In this document: piece after piece, positions 1 to 5,808 of the stretch | How the letters are laid out: each line of letters opens with the position of its first letter | Position numbering within the stretch: the first letter of the stretch is position 1 | From: Acidimicrobium sp. UBA3029 | GTDB lineage: Bacteria; Actinomycetota; Acidimicrobiia; Acidimicrobiales; Ilumatobacteraceae | DNA: 7,402 nt | Direction of reading: 5' to 3' | Assembly: GCA_002367695.1 (NCBI GenBank) | Contig: DFDK01000099.1 | Location: 15,780-23,181, forward strand | Made by a program: the position numbers and the translations under genes | Notes under the pieces: generated by a model | The model's input: the letters and a program-made list of their open reading frames with translations, nothing else | Told to the model about the DNA's origin: nothing | Database searches by the model: none

Positions 1-1
1 C

Positions 2-82
2 CCTGAGGCAAAACTCACGAAGTCTGAACTCGCTGAACTCGTTGCAGGGCTAAAAAACACGCCAGGTATGACTGGCGGCTAA
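2..82 (+). CDS. C-terminal end of an unidentified protein (partial)
   Basis: The frame is open from the window edge to a TAA at 80-82 and encodes 26 residues. They begin PEAKLTKSELAELVAGLKN and end in TPGMTGG. The composition is protein-like: a short amphipathic helix (SELAELVAGLKN) followed by a glycine-rich tail. Too little is present to name a family. It reads in the same direction as the genes that follow and ends 45 bases before the next proposed start, so it may share their transcript. The call rests only on the open frame and composition. Confidence 0.5.
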   Translation, partial: PEAKLTKSELAELVAGLKNTPGMTGG

Positions 83-127
83 TGCCTTGAGTTGCAAGAA
101 AGCTTAAAGTCTGATACCCTAGGGGGT

Positions 128-304
128 ATGTGCAGACAAACAACATGTAAGAGTTGCGGTAAAGCGAGTTGGGCCGGATGCGGCGCTCACGTTGAAGAGG
201 TGCTTGGGCATTTATCAATGGACAAACGCTGTCAGTGTCAAGAAAAAACTACATTAAGTAGCGCAAAAAGGTCTGGTTTCTTTAAGTCCTTGCGTGGAAA
301 ATAA
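128..304 (+). CDS. small cysteine-rich protein, possibly zinc-binding
   Basis: This 58-residue protein begins MCRQTTCKSCGKASWAGCG. Cysteines lie at residues 2, 7, 10, 18, 35 and 37, with His21; C7-x2-C10 and C35-x-C37 are paired in the manner of a small metal-binding knuckle. From memory, the MCR..TC..CGK..WAGCG..H pattern occurs in a widespread small uncharacterised protein of actinobacteria and some eukaryotes that normally starts at this Met-Cys-Arg. That is why the ATG at 128 is preferred over an in-frame TTG at 92. AGGGGG lies immediately upstream of the ATG, closer than a usual ribosome binding site. The last 20 residues are basic and serine-rich (SSAKRSGFFKSLRGK) and look like a variable tail. 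Function is unknown; metal binding is inferred from cysteine spacing. Confidence 0.7.
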   Translation: MCRQTTCKSCGKASWAGCGAHVEEVLGHLSMDKRCQCQEKTTLSSAKRSGFFKSLRGK

Positions 305-380
305 CACTCAGAAGTTGTACGTTTGGCAACATGATTAATTAGGTATCGTTACATACAGAAAATATAAAACTGGAGAGAAA
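305..380 (+). promoter_or_regulatory. AT-rich leader and probable promoter region of trxA
   Basis: This 76-base gap separates the cysteine-rich protein from thioredoxin and is more AT-rich than the genes on either side. It contains a TTGGCA box at 323-328 that could be a -35 element, with several weak -10 candidates at non-ideal spacing (TATCGT at 344-349, TACATA at 350-355). TATAAA at 363-368 sits too close to the start to be the -10 of a led transcript. A purine-rich ribosome binding site, GGAGAG, lies at 372-377 just before the ATG at 381. The exact promoter cannot be fixed by eye. Confidence 0.3.
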
Positions 381-758
381 ATGGCAACCATCAATTTAAC
401 GCTCGACACATTTGAAGAAACCGTAATGGGTGATGGAATCACGTTTGTTGATTTTTGGGCAGAGTGGTGTGGTCCTTGCAAGATGTTCGGTCCTATTTTT
501 GAAAAAGCATCCGATGCTCATCCCGACATCCGATTCGCAAAGGTCGACACCGAAGCCGAGCAGCAGTTAGGTGGCTCACTTGGTATCCAATCAATTCCGA
601 CGATCATGGCCTTTCGCGATGGTGTCCTTCTTTTTTCTCAGCCGGGCGCATTGCCAGCAGCATCGCTGGATCAATTGATCTCATCGGTTCGTGAAGTCGA
701 CATGGTTGAAGTACATAAGCAGATCGCCGAGCAAGAAAGTTCGTCAGACAATACATAG
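381..758 (+). CDS. trxA: thioredoxin
   Basis: This is a cytoplasmic dithiol-disulfide oxidoreductase of 125 residues with a single thioredoxin fold. The active site FWAEWCGPCK is at residues 25-34, with redox cysteines C30 and C33. The buried Asp24 lies in TFVDFW, the cis-proline loop is SIPT (P73), and the late GALP segment at 89-92 is typical of bacterial thioredoxins. The family is normally 105-110 residues, so this one has a C-terminal tail of about 18 residues (from DMVEVHKQ) ending in an acidic, serine-rich stretch. GGAGAG at 372-377 supports the ATG start. No signal peptide or membrane segment is seen. Thymidine phosphorylase follows closely in the same direction, so the two are probably co-transcribed, although no biochemical link is obvious. 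Confidence 0.95.
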   Translation: MATINLTLDTFEETVMGDGITFVDFWAEWCGPCKMFGPIFEKASDAHPDIRFAKVDTEAEQQLGGSLGIQSIPTIMAFRDGVLLFSQPGALPAASLDQLISSVREVDMVEVHKQIAEQESSSDNT

Positions 759-773
759 TTGAAAGATCCATAT

Positions 774-2081
774 ATGAATCACCTCACTGCTGCTGAAATG
801 ATTGCGATTAAGCGTGACGGAGGTGAACTCGATCGACAGATGATCGAAGATATTGTGCTTGGCATTACTGATGGCTCACTAAGCGATGCCCAGGTTGGTG
901 CATTTGCAATGGCCGTACGTATTCGCGGCATGAAAATTGATGAAACAGTGCTGTTAACCGATGCCATGCGTCGAAGCGGCACCAATATTTCGTGGCAGCT
1001 CGATGGTCCTGTTGTCGACAAACATTCCACTGGTGGCGTTGGTGACACAGTCAGCCTGATGCTCGCGCCGATGCTTGCGGTGTGTGGAGCGTTTGTACCA
1101 ATGATTTCCGGCCGCGGACTCGGTCACACCGGTGGCACCACCGACAAGATGGAATCGATACCCGGCTACACGACTGCACCGACGGATGATCGATTTCACG
1201 AGATTGTGCGCACGATTGGTTGTGCAATTATTGGTCAGACAAACGATCTTGCACCAGCAGATCGACGCCTCTACTCAATCCGAGACGTCACTGGCACAGT
1301 CGAGAGTATTCCGCTGATCTGCTCATCGATCCTTTCTAAGAAACTTGCGAGTGGCACCAACGTCTTGGCGATGAATGTGACCACAGGTGGTGGAGCATTT
1401 ATGTCAAACCTGCAAGATGCTCGCGAGTTGGCAAAGACGATCACCGACGTGGCGCGTGGTGCCGGCGTTAAGTGTCATTCGCTAGTAACCGACATGGACC
1501 AGCCATTGGGAAGCTCAGCAGGCAATGCGCTTGAAGTGCAGTATGCGCTCAATTATTTGCAGGGCACTCGAGAAGACCGCATGCATCAAGTCGTAATTGC
1601 GCTTGGAGCAATCGTGCTTGTCGACTCAGGTTTGGCATCCGATACCGCATCGGCGGTTTTGGCACTCGAAAAATCACTTATTTCAGGGCACGCGCTTGAG
1701 AAGTTTGCACAGATGATTACTGCGCTCGGTGGTCCAGTCGACTTTGTCGAATCGTCTGCAAAATATTTGGTTAAAGCCCCAGTTCTTCGCAATGTGACTG
1801 CCGATGCATCGGGATGGGTGAGTGGTGTGAAGGCCAAAGAGATCGGCATGACCGTTGTGGTGCTGGGTGGCGGTCGCACTCAGCCCGGTGCTCCTGTGGA
1901 CTGGAGCGTCGGTGTGACTCAGGTATCCAGTGTCGGCGACAAAGTTGAGCCTTCAACAGTGATTGCTCAGGTGCACGCCGCAAGTGAAGACGCAGCAGAT
2001 ATTGCAGAGAAGCGAATTCGTGCAGCTATATCGGTGAGCGAAAACTCGATTGCGCCACGTCCGGTATTGATCGGCGACTAA
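774..2081 (+). CDS. deoA: thymidine phosphorylase
   Basis: The enzyme reversibly splits thymidine (or deoxyuridine) with phosphate to the free base and 2-deoxyribose 1-phosphate in cytoplasmic nucleoside salvage. The 435-residue protein matches E. coli DeoA (440) along its length. An all-alpha N-terminal region is followed by the phosphate site KHSTGGVGD (83-91) and the family signature SGRGLGHTGGTTDKMES (112-128). R170, S185 and K189 match the pyrimidine-binding Arg, Ser and Lys of E. coli (171, 186, 190). The C-terminal PYNP domain includes GMTVVVLGGGR (358-368). An odd point is NVTTGGGAFM at 201-210, where the family normally has a DVK-G-GAFM type sequence; the conserved Asp and Lys are both replaced. 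The ATG at 774 is chosen over an in-frame TTG at 759 because family members start near this Met and GAAAG at 761-765 can serve as a weak ribosome binding site. It lies 15 bases after trxA. Confidence 0.93.
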   Translation: MNHLTAAEMIAIKRDGGELDRQMIEDIVLGITDGSLSDAQVGAFAMAVRIRGMKIDETVLLTDAMRRSGTNISWQLDGPVVDKHSTGGVGDTVSLMLAPMLAVCGAFVPMISGRGLGHTGGTTDKMESIPGYTTAPTDDRFHEIVRTIGCAIIGQTNDLAPADRRLYSIRDVTGTVESIPLICSSILSKKLASGTNVLAMNVTTGGGAFMSNLQDARELAKTITDVARGAGVKCHSLVTDMDQPLGSSAGNALEVQYALNYLQGTREDRMHQVVIALGAIVLVDSGLASDTASAVLALEKSLISGHALEKFAQMITALGGPVDFVESSAKYLVKAPVLRNVTADASGWVSGVKAKEIGMTVVVLGGGRTQPGAPVDWSVGVTQVSSVGDKVEPSTVIAQVHAASEDAADIAEKRIRAAISVSENSIAPRPVLIGD

Positions 2082-2186
2082 CGCAACTATCCGTTTTTGT
2101 GGTCTTCAAACCACTCTCGTGCGGCTGGCAAGATTTATCAGATCTACTTCCCTCGATGTTGCGTGAGTTGCGCGCAAACAAATAGT
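2082..2186. other. convergent intergenic gap between deoA and the HD-domain gene
   Basis: Two genes converge on this 105-base stretch. It contains a five-pair hairpin (GTGGT at 2099-2103 with ACCAC at 2110-2114), a repeated GTTGCG at 2158-2163 and 2167-2172, and a perfect 10-bp palindrome, TTGCGCGCAA, at 2168-2177. No hairpin here is followed by a T-run on either strand, so no convincing intrinsic terminator is visible. Termination may be factor-dependent. Confidence 0.4.
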
Positions 2187-2747
2187 TCAGCCAAGCGCAA
2201 AAAACTTGTGTAGTAGCGGCGCGAAGTGCTCGAGTGGCTCTGACTTGTAATCGGTGTCAAACGACACCTGATCGTATTTTGCACAGAACTCTTCAGCGAG
2301 GGCGTAATGCTCGTGATCTCGGTATTCGTCTCGAGCGTTCTTATCGAGACCAATGTGATGCCAAAAGTAGTAGCCCTGAAAGATCCCATGATGGGCAACC
2401 ATCCAATAGTTGGCTGGTGAAACAAATGGTTTCAGCACTGCTGCAGCGATGGCTTCGTGATTGTCGGGGGACAAACTGTCACCGATGTCGTGTACCAAGG
2501 CACACACCACGTATTCTTCGTCGCGGCCATCTCGCTCTGCGCGAGTAGCAGTTTGCAAACTGTGTTCGAGCCTGTCGACCGGATATCCCAAAAACTCACC
2601 TCTCAATTTTTCGAGTTGCTCAATCACTTGGCTGGCAACACGGCCTTGCACCACTTTGTATTGCTCGGTTAAGTTGTCCCAATCTTCTTTTGTCGACTCG
2701 GCAAACGACCGAAACGTTGCCCTGCGTGGTTCGATGCTTGATGTCAT
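2187..2747 (-). CDS. HD-domain protein of the mixed-valent diiron oxygenase type
   Basis: This soluble protein of 186 residues has one HD domain. Metal ligands can be read in order as H62 (RLEHSLQ), H86 and D87 (VHDIG), H97 (DNHEA), H119 or H120 (VAHHGIF) and D164 (VSFDTDY). Six ligands with a histidine in the fourth position are the hallmark of the PhnZ, TmpB and MIOX oxygenase branch rather than of simple HD phosphohydrolases. Aligned by memory with PhnZ, FLGYPVDRLEH matches YIGEAISQLEH without gaps, but the pocket residues Tyr24, Glu27, His62 and Lys108 become Phe52, Tyr55, Asp90 and Gln124. A phosphonate substrate is therefore doubtful. The gene starts 3 bases after the DUF1330 gene and is probably translated from the same mRNA. 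It would usually be annotated only as a metal-dependent phosphohydrolase; oxygenase function is inference. Confidence 0.85.
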   Translation of the reverse strand: MTSSIEPRRATFRSFAESTKEDWDNLTEQYKVVQGRVASQVIEQLEKLRGEFLGYPVDRLEHSLQTATRAERDGRDEEYVVCALVHDIGDSLSPDNHEAIAAAVLKPFVSPANYWMVAHHGIFQGYYFWHHIGLDKNARDEYRDHEHYALAEEFCAKYDQVSFDTDYKSEPLEHFAPLLHKFFALG

Positions 2748-2750
2748 GGT

Positions 2751-3056
2751 TTACTTCGTGATTGCGTGAACGATTGATATGGAGTGTGTAGTGGTGCCTG
2801 CATGCCGATGAGTTGCGAGCTCGCGGTATTCGGGGGAGTTCCACCACGTCATGCACGCTGCTTCAGATTCAAACTGAATGACGACTGTTCGGCCTGCTGC
2901 TGGTGTGCCTTCAAGGACCGTCACGTTGTCGTCATAGGTTACGAACATACCGTTATGAGCTTTGAGAATAGGGAAAAATCCTTTTTCGTATACGCGGTAC
3001 TTGTCGGCATCGTTAATGGTGAAGTGGGCAATGAAGTGCACTGGTGATTCGCTCAT
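2751..3056 (-). CDS. DUF1330-type dimeric alpha/beta-barrel protein
   Basis: This small soluble protein of 101 residues fits the DUF1330 pattern. It begins with a beta strand, FIAHFTINDADKYRVYEK (8-25). The typical hydrophobic/Gly stretch NGMFVTYDDNVTVLEG (35-50) follows, then RTVVIQFESEAACMTWWNS (56-74) and PEYRELATHRHAG (75-87). The family has a ferredoxin-like fold and its biochemical role is largely unknown. The start at 3056 is favoured over a longer reading from 3095 because AAAAGGA lies upstream (3067-3073 on the minus strand, 10 bases from the ATG) and because family members begin close to this strand. Three bases separate its stop from the HD-domain gene, which argues for one transcript. 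The divergent tauD begins only 33 bases from its start. Confidence 0.82.
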   Translation of the reverse strand: MSESPVHFIAHFTINDADKYRVYEKGFFPILKAHNGMFVTYDDNVTVLEGTPAAGRTVVIQFESEAACMTWWNSPEYRELATHRHAGTTTHSISIVHAITK

Positions 3057-3089
3057 AAAATTGGGATCCTTTTCTGTTAAAGTTCCGAC
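3057..3089. promoter_or_regulatory. 33-bp divergent start region between DUF1330 and tauD
   Basis: Only 33 bases separate the two divergent start codons, so the promoters must overlap each other or lie inside the opposite coding sequence. The minus-strand ribosome binding site AAAAGGA (3067-3073) takes up part of the gap; TAAAG at 3078-3082 is the only weak candidate site for tauD. No clear -35/-10 pair was found. The arrangement would tend to link expression of the two divergent transcripts. Confidence 0.35.
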
Positions 3090-3938
3090 GTGCAAGTGAA
3101 TCGTATATCCCCATCACTCGGCGGGCTTGTGTCAGGCGTTGACCTTAGTCAGCCCATATCCGATGATCTGCGTGACGCAATTTCGGCAAGTCTTGTTGAA
3201 TATCAGGTCTTATTTTTTGAGAATCAACCGCTTACCCCGATTCAGCATCGAGATCTTGCATCGCGGTTCGGAGAACTACACGTTCATCCCATCTATCCCA
3301 ATACGGGCGATGTCAAAGAAATAATTGTGCTCGATACAAACGACAAGAATCCACCAGATAGTGATGAGTGGCATACCGATGTCACATTTATCGAACGTCC
3401 ACCACTTGGTGCACTCCTATCTGCACGGGTTTTGCCGCCATTTGGTGGAGATACGTTGTGGGCAAGTGGCATCGCTGCTTACGAGGCTCTTTCTGATTCG
3501 TTTAAAGATTTCATCCTCAGCTTGACCGCAGAACACGACATTGCTACATCATTCACAATTGAGCGCTACGGCAATTCGCCAGAGACTCGCAAAATGGTTG
3601 AGGATGCGCGGGTGAAAAATCCACCAGTGGTGCATCCGGTTGTTCGAACCCACCCTGTGAGCAAGCAACGCGGAATCTTTGTCAACTATTCGTTTACTAC
3701 GCGAATTATGGAGCTTTCAACCCGCGAGAGCGAAATGGTTCTCAGTTATTTGACGTCGCATGTGTCTAAACCTGAGTTCACGGTGAGATGGAAGTGGAAG
3801 CAGTACGACCTCGCATTTTGGGACAATCGACTCACGCAACACTATGCAACTGCCGACTACATGCCGCATCGTCGGGTGATGCATCGCGCAACAATCCTTG
3901 GCGACAAGCCATTCTTGGAAACGGACGTTGCTATTTAA
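3090..3938 (+). CDS. tauD: taurine dioxygenase (Fe(II)/2-oxoglutarate-dependent)
   Basis: The enzyme couples 2-oxoglutarate decarboxylation to hydroxylation of taurine, which then breaks to aminoacetaldehyde and sulfite. The 282-residue protein aligns with E. coli TauD (283) nearly end to end. Fe ligands are H95 and D97 (WHTDVTF) and H251 (TQHYA); 2-oxoglutarate ligands are T122 and R262; the sulfonate-side residues H66, Y69 and R266 match E. coli H70, Y73 and R270. S154-F155 also matches. One substrate-contact residue differs: Ser91 stands where E. coli has Asn95. The start is GTG at 3090, which gives the usual short N-terminus before ISPSLGGLVSGVDL; a GTG two codons later is possible. The gene is divergent to the DUF1330-HD pair and its stop overlaps the convergent coiled-coil gene by 8 bases. 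A related sulfonate or other small acid is possible as substrate. Confidence 0.88.
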   Translation: MQVNRISPSLGGLVSGVDLSQPISDDLRDAISASLVEYQVLFFENQPLTPIQHRDLASRFGELHVHPIYPNTGDVKEIIVLDTNDKNPPDSDEWHTDVTFIERPPLGALLSARVLPPFGGDTLWASGIAAYEALSDSFKDFILSLTAEHDIATSFTIERYGNSPETRKMVEDARVKNPPVVHPVVRTHPVSKQRGIFVNYSFTTRIMELSTRESEMVLSYLTSHVSKPEFTVRWKWKQYDLAFWDNRLTQHYATADYMPHRRVMHRATILGDKPFLETDVAI

Positions 3939-4257
3939 TCCAGGCCGCTAGCACGCTCAGGATTCCGATCATTGATACGAGCGTTGTGCTGATGGTGATG
4001 CCAGCAAACTTCCATCCCATCTTGTTGAGGTATTCTTTGAGGTCCGAGTCTTGCTTCGTGAATCTGGAATCAATCTTGTTCTCCAGGATGTCGAATCGAG
4101 CATCAATTTTTGTGAGCCGCGAGTCCATGCGCACTGCATGATTGCGCAGGTCGCCTCTAGTCGCTGGTTCTTTCCATTGGTCTTGTAGGTCGTTGATGAG
4201 ATGTTGCTCAATCTCGTTGAGAGGATTGTTGTTCTCGCTTTCGTTGTCGGCTTCCAT
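3931..4257 (-). CDS. small coiled-coil protein with C-terminal membrane anchor
   Basis: The family is not recognised. The 108-residue protein has an acidic, Asn-rich start (MEADNESENNNPLNEIEQ), then a charged heptad-like region at about 34-78 in which MDSRLTKIDARFDILENK and KIDSRFTKQDSDLKEYL repeat a 7-residue spacing. One hydrophobic helix follows at about 84-106 (FAGITISTTLVSMIGILSVL), ending Trp-Ile-Lys. This architecture suggests an oligomeric tail-anchored inner-membrane protein with its coiled coil in the cytoplasm. The ATG at 4257 is preferred because AGGAGA lies 4 bases upstream of it (4262-4267); upstream in-frame Met codons at 4284 and 4401 lack such support. The stop lies inside the end of tauD. 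Similar helices occur in phage-like and DUF1640-like proteins, but no function can be assigned. Confidence 0.72.
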   Translation of the reverse strand: MEADNESENNNPLNEIEQHLINDLQDQWKEPATRGDLRNHAVRMDSRLTKIDARFDILENKIDSRFTKQDSDLKEYLNKMGWKFAGITISTTLVSMIGILSVLAAWIK

Positions 4258-4261
4258 GAGT

Positions 4262-4267
4262 TCTCCT
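4262..4267 (-). promoter_or_regulatory. ribosome binding site deciding the start of the coiled-coil gene
   Basis: Read on the minus strand the sequence is AGGAGA followed by ACTC and then ATG. It is among the strongest Shine-Dalgarno matches in the window. It selects the Met at 4257 over the in-frame Met codons at 4284 and 4401. Confidence 0.65.
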
Positions 4268-4363
4268 AATGTTTGTGTTGTCATGCCCACGATGTGTACG
4301 CGAGGGTGCGGATATGTGCAGCCGATCGTTACATAGTCGCTGCTCTGGCTGTCAAGTACCTTG

Positions 4364-4843
4364 CTATTCGGCTCGATCTGCAGCCCACGTTGACAACACA
4401 ATCCATATCGCGCAAGCTCCGCACACAGTCCACGCCAGGGTGCGAATCAGGTTTGCTGTCATCAATTGATCATGGACTGATTTATCAAAACCATCGGCAA
4501 GTTTTGCGTGTGCTGGCGCCGACCAAAAACCACTAATCACAAGCACGATAGCCATTGCTGAACCGTTGATCACTGCGGGAACTCGCAGTGTTTTGTGACC
4601 ACCAAGAAATGCCAGCGCAAGAATTCCGATCAATGTGAAGCCCTCAGTAAGCCACGGAACAAAAAGCAATCTGCCAATTCGTTCAACGTGTACAGCTTGA
4701 AAGCTGGCGTACGTTGACTCTCCAACGTAAGCGAATAATGGGTAATGGACATAGTGGATTGTCCAGATCAGTCCGACCATAAACATTGACGCCGCGGCAT
4801 GAACAACAATCAGGGGGCGTAAGTTGCGTTGTAAGGCTTCCAT
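4364..4843 (-). CDS. uncharacterised four-helix integral membrane protein
   Basis: The protein has 159 residues and four hydrophobic segments at about 11-30, 60-80, 88-108 and 131-152. Polar residues that look conserved in a group of small uncharacterised bacterial membrane proteins (recognised from memory) lie at helix ends: H30 and HYPLF at 33-37, H52, P63 with E67, P110 with H112, GFD (118-120), H124, and N131 with RT..W (134-138). Several histidines next to membrane helices could bind a metal or haem, but this is speculative. There is no signal peptide beyond the first helix. The gene begins 17 bases after the end of an oxidoreductase gene in the same direction and is probably the last gene of that operon. 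No strong ribosome binding site is visible. Function unknown. Confidence 0.8.
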   Translation of the reverse strand: MEALQRNLRPLIVVHAAASMFMVGLIWTIHYVHYPLFAYVGESTYASFQAVHVERIGRLLFVPWLTEGFTLIGILALAFLGGHKTLRVPAVINGSAMAIVLVISGFWSAPAHAKLADGFDKSVHDQLMTANLIRTLAWTVCGACAIWIVLSTWAADRAE

Positions 4844-4860
4844 GGCATCAGATTAATTGA

Positions 4861-5805
4861 CTATTTGTATCGTGCAATGCTGTCAAGAATGTGGGCAACA
4901 CGGATTGAATCTGCACTTGGCACAGTCCAACCTTCTTCGCCACGTATTACGTTGCTGACGTTCTCCACCATTTCCACAAATGCATTAGTGGTAGTAAATT
5001 CTTCAACCACTTCGTTGATTCGAAGAGAACATGCTTCATTCCAAGTTGTGAACGATTCGCCCACATCGGTTTGCATCTTTCCTTGCGACCCCTGAACAAT
5101 GAATTGTTGTTGACTGGGCAACGCAAATGAACTGACTGCGTGCGCTGTGATCGATTTGTTAATGCGCACTGAAACATCAGTAGTTAAATCGATACCTGTT
5201 GGCCCAATCGTGCGTGTCAGATCAGAAATTTCCAGATCTTTTGCGCGATTGGTGAGTGCTACCCACGCGTGTGCTTGATAGCACCCAACATCGAGCAGTG
5301 CTCCACCACCCATGAGTGGGTTCAGCCTATAGTTATCGGTCATCTCTGAAGTAAAGGTGAAGGCAGTTTCGATGTGTTCGATGTTTCCAATTGCTCCACT
5401 GGCAACAACGTCAACCATGCGAGAAAAACGTGGATGCCATCTGCCCCAAACTGCTTCAACCAGAAGCCGATCATTACGTAATGCACAAGCAAACATGCTT
5501 TCCGTCTCGAATGCATGTAACCCAAGAGGCTTTTCGCACAGTACATGCTTCCCGGCTTCAAGCGATTTTGTCACCCATTCAAGATGTTGGCTATTCGACA
5601 AACTGATGTACACGGCATCAACACTTTCGTCTGCCAAAAGGTCGTCATAGGTTGCGTGAACTTTTTGCGGCTCAAGAGTGGCAGATCGTGTTTCGTCTCG
5701 GCTTGCAACGGCGTACAAGTTTGCACCGCGCGAAGCGTGTACAGCTGGAGCGAGTCCGCGACTGGCAACAAAACCAGCACCCAGAAACCCCCAGTTCACC
5801 GCCAT
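4861..5805 (-). CDS. Gfo/Idh/MocA-family NAD(P)-dependent oxidoreductase (second of tandem pair)
   Basis: This 314-residue cytoplasmic dehydrogenase has an N-terminal Rossmann domain: GFLGAGFVA (6-14) binds the dinucleotide and AVASRD (32-37) follows beta-2. Ser35-Arg36, with no acidic residue at the strand end, suggests NADP(H). CEKPLG (90-95) holds the conserved Lys92. The C-terminal domain carries GGGALLDVGCYQAHAW (166-181), with D172, Y176 and H179 as likely catalytic or substrate residues. Overall it resembles the dihydrodiol/xylose dehydrogenase branch. The helix after beta-2 is about ten residues shorter than usual. The substrate is probably a sugar, sugar acid or diol, but cannot be named from sequence. 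It begins 3 bases after the end of the other Gfo/Idh/MocA gene, and the membrane-protein gene follows after 17 bases. Confidence 0.88.
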   Translation of the reverse strand: MAVNWGFLGAGFVASRGLAPAVHASRGANLYAVASRDETRSATLEPQKVHATYDDLLADESVDAVYISLSNSQHLEWVTKSLEAGKHVLCEKPLGLHAFETESMFACALRNDRLLVEAVWGRWHPRFSRMVDVVASGAIGNIEHIETAFTFTSEMTDNYRLNPLMGGGALLDVGCYQAHAWVALTNRAKDLEISDLTRTIGPTGIDLTTDVSVRINKSITAHAVSSFALPSQQQFIVQGSQGKMQTDVGESFTTWNEACSLRINEVVEEFTTTNAFVEMVENVSNVIRGEEGWTVPSADSIRVAHILDSIARYK

Positions 5806-5808
5806 GAG

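Noticed and set aside
759..773. TTG at 759 as start of deoA, directly after the trxA stop
   Set aside because: No ribosome binding site precedes it and the extra five residues are not typical of DeoA; the ATG at 774 fits the family.
779..1048. Minus-strand open frame of 89 codons inside deoA
   Set aside because: It lies fully antisense to the strongly conserved N-terminal part of thymidine phosphorylase and is rich in Ser, Arg and Ile, as mirror translations are.
2099..2114. Hairpin GTGGT/ACCAC as intrinsic terminator of deoA
   Set aside because: The stem has only five pairs and the T-run lies before it, not after it, on the plus strand; on the minus strand it is followed by A residues.
2234..2769. 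Several plus-strand open frames of 71-104 codons opposite the HD-domain gene
   Set aside because: They have Arg, Cys and Ser-rich shadow composition and no start signals, while the minus strand carries recognisable HD motifs.
2187..3938. Direct assignment as a PhnY/PhnZ phosphonate pathway
   Set aside because: The dioxygenase is clearly TauD-like rather than PhnY-like, and the residues of the HD protein thought to hold the phosphonate are not conserved.
4258..4401. Longer N-terminus (from 4401 or 4284) for the coiled-coil protein
   Set aside because: The 4401 start lies inside the end of the membrane-protein gene and neither has a Shine-Dalgarno sequence, whereas AGGAGA stands 4 bases before the ATG at 4257.
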